From positions 2,778,471 to 2,842,470 of the forward strand of contig JAJEKV010000016.1 of assembly GCA_021234155.1 (NCBI GenBank): 64,000 bases of DNA, given 5' to 3'. Below the pieces are notes generated by a model that was not told the DNA's origin, ran no database searches, and saw only the letters and a list, made by a program, of their open reading frames with translations. The position numbers were made by a program, and so were the translations under genes. Of this stretch, positions 56,409 to 64,000 are shown piece after piece. Origin of the DNA: Isoetes taiwanensis (taxonomy: Eukaryota; Streptophyta; Lycopodiopsida; Isoetales; Isoetaceae). How positions within the stretch are numbered: position 1 is the first letter of the stretch; each line of letters begins with the position of its first letter.

Positions 56409-56514
56409 GCGACATTGCACAATGTCATATGATGGTGTCACAAGACCACAAGACCTAAAGAGACGGCGACGTTGCACAATGTCATATGATGGTGTCACAA
56501 GACCTAAAGAGACG
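56409..56514 (+). repeat. two-unit tandem repeat (~50-57 bases)
   Basis: gcgacRttgcacaatgtcat followed by atgatggtgtcacaagacc and taaagagacg occurs at 56409-56465 and 56466-56514. The first unit has an extra acaagacc. The core acattgcacaatgt is an inverted repeat. Confidence 0.85.
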
Positions 56515-57449
56515 CATTGGCATTTTTTAATAAAAAATCCCAAGTTGACAAAATGTCATTCCAACATGGTCAAAATTGGGTCTGCCTAATTTCTATGTGA
56601 ACGTAGTTTTAGAAATACCTTGAATAGGGTGCTCTTTTCTATGTAAAAGCACTTTGAGAGGCTCCAAATCTAAAAACGCTTGAGTGCATGTGGCTAGCTA
56701 TGGAGCACTCTGAATCTAAAAATGTCCAAATGTTCTAAGGACCACAAATGGCATCGAGATCCACTCCAAAGACAGCCCCACAAACAGGTCCTTAATTCAT
56801 TTGATTGGAGCTCTTGCAGCTGTAATAGCGGAGACGATGTAGAAGCTTCTGGCTTGCTCAGATGTTAAGCGTCCCTCGGCGCCATCAATACGATCTAGTT
56901 CTACCCGGGAAATTGCGAAAAGAAATGTAGCATATAAATAGGAGATTGTGGTGCGGAAATATTAGGAAGCGACCAAAAAAAAATAAAAATAACAGTAGCG
57001 CAGGGCGCAGGCTTGGGGCAAAGGAAGTGATATAGAAAAGATAAATGAACAGAAAGGAGTTGATTTCGAAATACTCCCATTGATCTGTCGTTTATACTGA
57101 ATAGGTGATTAAAAATTACTGTAATGTATATTTTGCTCAAATGACACCATTTTTCTACCATTATGACCAGGTGGAATTGACAAGAAGTAGATAGTCGCCT
57201 GCTTTAAATTTTATGCATATGGGCTATTTTAGATCTAGCCTTGCTCATTGCATAGAAGCTCGTTGCATGTGTGTCACATACCTCATACCTCTTATATGGC
57301 ACATGGGATCAAACTTCATGCCACGATTCTAAATATGGTACTTTCACATATCACCAATCACATATTTATTAAGGGGCCCCTTTGTTTTGCATGTCGTAAC
57401 AATGATGTTACTTTTGCAAAATTAACATGAAATATGAACAATCCTAGAC

Positions 57450-58110
57450 ACATATTCATGAGTTGAAGATCTATAGTCCATTTTCAGGAGAGATAAAGGA
57501 ACCTCTATCATGAGTTAGACATCTATAGTCCACTATCAGGAGAGATAACGGAATCTTTAGCATTATGCATGTTTTGCACCGTTGTGAATAAACAGGTTGG
57601 ACGTTAATAGTGGTCCAATCCCACAGGTTTGGAACCAAAAGAAACATCTGTCACGATAAATTTCTTGTAAGTTTAAATGCTAGTTTAAGTTTACAAGACA
57701 AAAGGTTCTTAGAATGAAGCGTAATGGAGAAGGTCCTCTAGAGAATATGTTGTTCGCAACCCAAATGAAGAGGTTACATTTAGAAGAAATCGCAAAAGCA
57801 ACAATGGCAAGGGCCCAGAGTGGAGCCAAATAAAACAAAATTTTCTATCTCTGTACAATTATACCTTTCAAGGAAGTCAAAAGAAAAAAAAAAATCTGCC
57901 CTTCAAGAAAATGGAGAAATTTGAAAGAATTTCCTATCCCTGTACAATTATACCTTTTAGAGTCTGTTCACATGAACCCGTCAATAGGGATTACTTCCTG
58001 TTGAAGTGAAAACGTTTTTTTGTGTTGGGGTCACATGAAGAGGTCAACAGGGATTATTTCCTGTTGAATTGAAGTGTTTTTTGTGCTGGGATCACACGAC
58101 GGGGTCAATA
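57450..58110 (+). repeat. series of short tandem duplications
   Basis: Three neighbouring duplications. At about 57459-57560, gatctatagtccaYtWtcagg and agagataacggaa-like sequence is doubled. At about 57842-57960, tttctatctctgtacaatta is doubled 105 bases apart. At about 57965-58110 a ~66-base unit (tcacatgaa..gtcaataggg, attacttcctgttga, ttttttgtg) occurs three times. No coding sequence. Confidence 0.65.
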
Positions 58111-58617
58111 GATTCTTCCTTTTCTTTCACGCAGCAGGATTTAAAATTTGCGGTGCTAGATGAAGAATGCAACCCCAGTATATAAATGTTTAAAATTGAT
58201 CAAAATCTATGAACAGATTGGAACAATCGTATGTCATTACAAAGCATTACCAAAAGTACAAGTAGATTTATCTTCACAAAAAAAAATTGTTGCATTTTGA
58301 TCTTGATGCAAAGGGCGTATATCTCCTGAATCCTTTGGTAGACATGTACAAGATGAGCGTATTTCTCTTGAATGCTTTGGTAGAAATGTTGCAAGATGAA
58401 CTGCTAACTGTTTCAAAATATACATCTGCTTCACATTCATATAGGAATTTGCAGCCAAATATGAAGCTAGATATTTAAAAAATGGAGTTGTTTTTGAGAG
58501 TCCGCAGCAAAAACAAGTTAAAGGTAATAAATGAAAGATAATTTCTGACATCAATAGTTGTACACATGGACATATAAATCTATATAAAAAGTGCTAGCTG
58601 GGTTTTGTTTTTTTTTT

Positions 58618-58740
58618 TGTGTGGTGGTCTTATGGTAAGGCCTTGGATTGGGTGATCTCCACCAGGGTTCAAAACCCACTGGGGGTGGGAGACATGGGCA
58701 GGTGCAAGTCCCACCAACCACGCCTTCAACAAAAAAAAAA
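58618..58740 (+). mobile_element. tRNA-derived SINE
   Basis: Starts gtgtggtggtcttatggtaa, similar to a tRNA 5' end with an A-box-like segment. It continues through gatctccaccagggttcaaaaccc, whose ggttcaaaacc matches the pol III B-box, and ends in ten A residues at 58731-58740. Size and A-tail fit a plant tRNA-related SINE. Target duplications are not evident. Confidence 0.65.
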
Positions 58741-59240
58741 GGTCTTTAAGCATGGGAGGGTTGCCCCTGGCCCCCAAAGGTGTGCTTGCATATTTGTTGT
58801 TTTGTTGTCTCGTAAAAACAAATGTAAGGTTCAAACCTTTTGCCACAGAGATTGTCTGTGGGTTTAACTTTAAATATCTATGTTCTGGCCTTAACACTGT
58901 TGCATGAGTTTGCCAAGCTAAGAATGGATTTCTTGTTTGCCTCTCACATAATAACCAAGGCATTTTAGGATTAGGCACTAGTTTAGACACAAATAGATTT
59001 TGCATGATAGTGTTATTGGTGCATCATGTGTTTGAAGTTTAAAACTTTCTCATTACATGCTTGCGTAAACTAAACCCCAAACAAAGGTACAGAGAATGGC
59101 CTTTAAGACCTAAATTAGTCCTTAGAATGTGAGGCCCTAAGCTCAGACCCAGGTTCAGTCTTGCTTGATCACATCTCTCTCCCTCGGGCCTATACTTGAA
59201 TTGGGTAAAGCGCGCTGCCCACAATGGTAATATTGTGGGT

Positions 59241-59550
59241 TTCTTACATGTTCATTTTTCTTACTAACATATCCATTGTTTTCTTCCCAAATATTTTTAA
59301 TGCATAATGCACATGTTGTTCTACTTTTGGTTCAATGTAGTTGTGCAAAATTGCAATGTCAAGTTCATTTTCTTGGTTGAATGTAGAATTGATATTGCAA
59401 TATCAAACTACAATTGGCCTGCTTTGGAAAATAAATTATGCGGTTTTGATTATGCTATTTACCTTTATCATAGGCATATAGCACATGGCACCAACGCCAT
59501 GAACATAACACACATAAGATAGGATCCTGAATAGATCCCGGACTACATAA
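59241..59550 (+). repeat. dispersed A-tailed repeat, copy 1
   Basis: About 310 bases matching 61487-61815 in the same orientation (ttcttacatgttcatttttc, catatccattgttttct, gatattgcaatatcaaacta, atgctatttacctt.atcata, aagataggatcc). It ends in aatttaaaaaaaaaaaa, which suggests retroposition. No protein. Confidence 0.8.
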
Positions 59551-60788
59551 TTTAAAAAAAAAAAAGGGAGGGAGGGGGGGGGGCACTTTCTACAACAGTG
59601 TTCTTGCTTTTGAAGTTGTTTTTTCTGATTGTCAAGCTTCAGGATTGTCTTTTGTTTAGCTAAGTATAGTTAAAAGAAGTAATTAAGATTTTGTGAGTAC
59701 TACTTTTGAGTTTGCACCAAAGTAGCTGTTTTACAACATGGAAATTGGGTCCCATTTTTTGTCGGAAGATGAATTATGTGTTGCCACCGCATATCTCTGC
59801 AATGTCTGGAATGGAAAGTGGGAAGCCAATTACTCTTGCGAAACAAATCTTCAAAGAGGCTACAATCGGTTTAGAGCACTAACCATTGTGGGATTTGAAC
59901 CCACAAAAATCGAGAAGGTATCATGTCAAAGATCCGGTTGTGGCATATCTCTACTCATCAAAATGACACTCCAAATTTCTTGGGAGCAACTAAAACAAAA
60001 AAAAAAAGCAAACACATAAATGAAATGTTGGATTCCGGCAAAAGATCTCATTAAAAATTGGGATTAAGAACAACCTTACCTACAACGAGAATAAGCATCG
60101 ACGAGGTTCCTTTTCCATTGTCGAGCTTCTAAGGTTTATATACTATGGCAAAGCGGTAGAATCCTTGAACACGGCGTCTTTTTACCAGCTTCCAATTGTT
60201 TGAGGGTAAATGGCGGGCATGCAAGGGCATGAATGATTGCCGCGACTCTACTCCCGCTCCCAGATGTCGGTTGCTTCGATTCGCCGTGGGTGACAAAATG
60301 TCGAATGAAGAACAAAAGATTTCTGAGATCTGAACAAAAGCACAAAACACGAAGCAAAAAACACTAGGTTAAGCAAGAAACGAATAGAATCGGCAACTAC
60401 ATACCTAGAAAGAAAGCCGTAAGTGAAATAGCTCTAGAAAGAACCTAGAGAGTTTTCTCCATAGCCCTTTATCTCCCACAATTTTAGCCATGGATTGTCT
60501 TGCAGGCTTCACATTACGTATAGAGCTCAAGCGGGCGACGATTTCATTGAAAGATGGACAAGCGGGACGGCGATTGCTCAAAGAGTAACTCTAGCTCAAA
60601 AGCGATAAAACAATCACTATATCTCGCTTTATCTCAAGAATAGACGATTCTGATGCCGATTATGCTCTTTGAGCACCATAGTTGAGCCGAAGATAATGGC
60701 TGTAGCCACCATAGCCGCCGATTGCACGGCTCCGCCAAGGGGAAAAAAAAAACCGCCGGAAAAAAAAATGGTCCCAATTTCCATGTTG

Positions 60789-60904
60789 TGGTGGCATGGC
60801 CACCGATCCCATTCGGTATGACCCGGTGACCCACTCCCCGCCGCCGCCCGTCGGCGGGCCCCACCGGTCCACACGGGAATGTGGTCCCAGTGGCCATGCC
60901 ACCA
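60789..60904. repeat. GC-rich inverted-repeat element
   Basis: The arms tggtggcatggccac (60789-60803) and gtggccatgccacca (60890-60904) are perfect 15-base inverted repeats around a very GC-rich centre (ccgccgccgcccgtcggcgg). It is a composition island in an AT-rich region. Possibly a small MITE. Confidence 0.65.
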
Positions 60905-61486
60905 TACAATACGACATTGGATGTGAATTCTAAATATCAAGCTTTTCTATTTGCAGAGGCAGATTCTATTAGCCCTTCCAAATAGCACATTTCTAGTGTT
61001 TGTCATTGCATTTTTTGTGCTCAAGCAATGGTTCCAGGTTACTACATTGCAAGGTCACTATTTGAAGCATGCCATGATTTTGTTTAAAATGCCATGAAAA
61101 TTAGAAGCCATCCTACCCAAGATAATAACTTGGGGGAGAAAAATCATGATTCTATAGCAATTATTCACGTATTGCATCAGACAATTCAACAAGGCCCGTG
61201 CATGAGTGAATAGATGTCGGTGCTTGCATTCCGAAGTTATGTTGTTGAAGAAATAGCTTGAATATACGTTAATTGTATCCATTCATGTCAAATGTAGATA
61301 GAAAATCTACACCATAATAAAATACCATCCGTCGCGTTAAGAAAATACAATTTATGGTAGCTATTTGGGTTTACTTTCTTCATAGCCAAATGTAAAAACG
61401 AATTTGTATTTTCATGTATCACTAAATAAATAGAGCGTTGCATAACAGTCCTAAGATTTGGAGATTGAAAAAGTGGGATTTGGGAG

Positions 61487-61815
61487 TTCTTACATGTTCA
61501 TTTTTCTTACTAACATATCCATTGTTTTCTTTCCAAAGATTTTTAATCGATATAATGCACGCATTGTTCTATTTTTAGTTCAATGTAGTTCTGTAATTGC
61601 AATGTCAAGTTCATTTTCTTGGTTCAATGTAGTTGTGCAATTGATATTGCAATATCAAACTACAACTGGCCTGCTTCGAAAAAATAAATTTTGTGGTTTT
61701 GGTTATGCTATTTACCTTCATCATAGGCATATTGCATTCATTTGCAAATGGCACCAACTCCATCACCGTAACACACACAAGATAGGATCCCAAACTAGAT
61801 CAGACTATATAAACC
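61487..61815 (+). repeat. dispersed A-tailed repeat, copy 2
   Basis: Second copy of 59241-59550, about 2.2 kb away in direct orientation. It contains an internal near-duplication around ttcaatgtagttStg.aattg. Confidence 0.8.
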
Positions 61816-63740
61816 AAAAGAAGAGCCAATGTGATATTTTATGAATATGGTTACAAGCCTTATATTTTCCAACTACAAAGTTGTTTTGGTATTGCCGCAA
61901 AGCTGCAACACCAGTTCATGAGCAGTTGGCATATGAAGCACTTAGTATGTCCATAGGAAATGCTTTGCCACTCCATAAGCAGATCAAGAAAATTGATTTG
62001 AAGAATTTTGGTGGCTCTCAAGCTTATTTTGTATTATGGCATTTGTATTTGTAAGAGCGCCTACTGATATTATGAGCACTGAGCAGAGTAATTGCAAAAC
62101 AACATAACAGAGAAAAGCTACAAGATCTTTGCAATGTCTGCCATCTCTGCAACAATTTTCATCAGTGCTTTCATGAACCTTGAATTATACCATTGATGAT
62201 AATTATGCACCTTCAATTTAACCTCAGAACCTAATAGTGCAAACAATGCCCTTGCCTCTACAGGAATTATGTAGTGTAAGATAAGGCTATAAAAGATCAA
62301 GGCAAGATAGTTCCAATGTTAGATACCTCATCAAAGGTTTAAAACCTTTAAAATATGCAAAATATTGCAAGTATGTTAGTGAACTTGAAAATATTAAGCT
62401 ATGATGCCTAGACCAATATTCCAAACATGTGTTCATATGATGTCAAGACAAGCTATTTTTGGGCTTTACAGATTATGATCATGATATATCTATGGTACTT
62501 ATTTAACACGACTTAGTAAATTCGCCTACAACATATCATCTGCATGAGGCCGAAAGCCTTTCCCACCATAGCTTCTTCAAATACCCAATAGAATGTGGTG
62601 AAGTCTTGAAGAGAAGAAATCAGATTTACTATATAATACAGCCGTTTGTTTCTGGCCATGACAGGAATCATAAGATCCCTTAATAGGGATAGACAGATGT
62701 CTACACTTTAAGATCAGCGAAAATTCTAGTGGCCCCGGCGGGCTATTTGGCCACAAATTATAGGTTCAGGCAAAATGGGACGGCCGGCTTGAGTAGGATG
62801 CATTACATACAGACTACCTGCAGATTCGCCATTTCATGGCACTTTATTGCCTATTACGACATTAGAATGGCCAATTAGATATTTGCTAATTGGAGCAGTA
62901 TCGACTTTGGGGCCAATTTAGTCCCAAGTGAGAAGTAGATATGCTTATGGAATGGCCATTTAGGCCACTTGACCAAATCATGTCATGCCTAAGGTACTTT
63001 TCAATTCTCTTTATGAAGACTTCGGCATCCGATTTCCGATTCTCCCTACCAGCAATATGTGCATTATTGAAATACATGGAGTGAATTCAAATTCATACAA
63101 CATGTAACTTAAACACATTTATATAGGGTAGCGACTTCTTTATGTTTGGGCAACTAGCTCTATATTTAATAAGAATCTAGCTAAAAATCATTTGAGCTAC
63201 ACATTATTAGATATTTGGTTCAAAAATTGCCAATTGGATTGCAGCCACATTAGAAAAAAATAGGAAAAATGGCCAATTCAGGCTACACTTTTGGGTGCAT
63301 ATTTTACAAGGAATGGCCAATTCATTATGCTTATACTTATACAAAATTATAGGTCCCTTAAAATTTTCCCTGTTTAAGATGCATGAATCTGGCTAAATTA
63401 GAGTGAATCAGGCTGGAGCAAAAAGAAATGCAAAGAATTGCTACAGAAATCAAGATTCCCCAAGAACCGGCTGAAAGTTAAAGATGGATTAAAATTTCGT
63501 CGGAGAATTTCAATCAGCATGAAATTTTGGAAGAAATTTTCAGCAGACCTGGCGGCGCCACTCACGGTTCTGCTGCTCGTGGCTCGCCAGGTCAGCTGGA
63601 AATTTCTTTCCGAAATTTCAAGCTGATTGAAATTACTCCTTCCTATGGCATGCATGTGATAAAATGAATGAATGAATGCATTTTATTATCTATAGAGACT
63701 CAATCAAAGAGAACCACAAGCGTTTTGCTGTCAGGATTAT
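61816..63740. other. non-coding, nothing recognised
   Basis: AT-rich, with only short frames that lack motifs. Also examined: 58745-59240 and 59560-60780, with the same result. Confidence 0.4.
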
Positions 63741-63750
63741 GAGGAGGATA

Positions 63751-63833
63751 CCCTCCCCTCGAGGGGATTATAGCAAATAACCCTTGAGGCTGGGCCGAGA
63801 GGGTTAGTTGCGATGATCCCCCAGAGGGGAGGG
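63751..63833. repeat. 83-bp imperfect inverted repeat
   Basis: ccctcccctcgaggggat (63751-63768) is nearly complementary to atcccccagaggggaggg (63816-63833). The similarity continues inward (taacccttgaggc against gccgagagggtta), so almost the whole segment can fold into one hairpin. The left arm also contains the palindrome cccctcgagggg. Possibly a tiny MITE or a foldback remnant. Confidence 0.65.
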
Positions 63834-64000
63834 TTGGCCTCTCTTAACCATATGCCCGAGCAGCTTGCAATGCATTTGGCCTTAACAAAGCCATTCAGCA
63901 AATTAGCCTCTGCACAAATCAAAATCTCCTTTTGTGTTTTGCAGATTCGAGCGGCGAATCTTCCGGAGCTTTAACACTAGAAATCATGCATTGGAATTCC

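Noticed and set aside
59890-59930. B-box-like tgggatttgaaccca, possible tRNA or SINE
   Set aside because: On the minus strand, ggttcaaatcc fits a B-box, but no A-box, acceptor stem or A-tail is in the right place.

Overview
This is a plant nuclear window, most likely from a large-genome land plant. It holds a stigma-specific STIG1-type secreted protein, a CRINKLY4-type receptor kinase and a PLS-type PPR pseudogene, set in a dense layer of nested, decayed retroelements with no bacterial-style operons. A fern or gymnosperm is my best guess: the PPR, the LINE reverse transcriptases, the DGC.SQFKS-type transposase and the ParB-like ORF look like families abundant in non-flowering land plants. The species cannot be fixed from the sequence.

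Host genes are few. A STIG1-like gene lies at 3005-3367 (-). A CRINKLY4-related receptor kinase lies at 52907-55065 (+) and is broken by one frameshift. A decayed PPR gene lies at 41760-43120 (-). Nearly everything else is mobile DNA or non-coding.

The dominant structure is one minus-strand Ty3/gypsy chromovirus of about 25.5 kb (7433-32931). Its two LTRs are about 1.6 kb each (3' LTR 7433-9032, 5' LTR 31325-32931), with a tRNA-iMet-type primer site next to the 5' LTR and a polypurine tract next to the 3' LTR. On the minus strand the order is 5' LTR, a leader ORF with a basic tail and a histone H3 fold (30487-29612), an unknown ORF (28838-28308), gag N-terminal part (about 27130-26375), gag C-terminal part with zinc knuckle (17140-16640), protease, RT, RNase H, integrase, chromodomain (15240-11840), a long 3' UTR and the 3' LTR. 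It is interrupted by a 5'-truncated LINE with a 16-bp target duplication (15261-16621), a 1968-bp TIR element (9755-11722), and a degenerate DNA-transposon region with a plant transposase (about 17150-26370). The H3 fold inside the leader of a retrotransposon that also carries a chromodomain is the most striking observation.

To the left are a partial second copy of the TIR element (1-1172), a nested palindrome (1740-1855), STIG1 with repeats on both sides, and a decayed ORF with a ParB-like motif (5102-6806) split by a hairpin repeat array. To the right are a LINE with RT (34080-37190, minus) containing a 997-bp TIR element, a paralogous empty site for the gypsy insertion (about 38084-38540), a second LINE tail (38540-39455), a non-autonomous ORF1-only LINE with target duplications (39557-40904), the PPR pseudogene, and an LTR-type element (44790-52407) whose repeats contain up to 1.5 kb of almost pure pyrimidine. 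After the receptor kinase, 55.1-64 kb is gene-poor and holds short tandem repeats, a tRNA-derived SINE, a dispersed A-tailed repeat pair and two small inverted-repeat elements.
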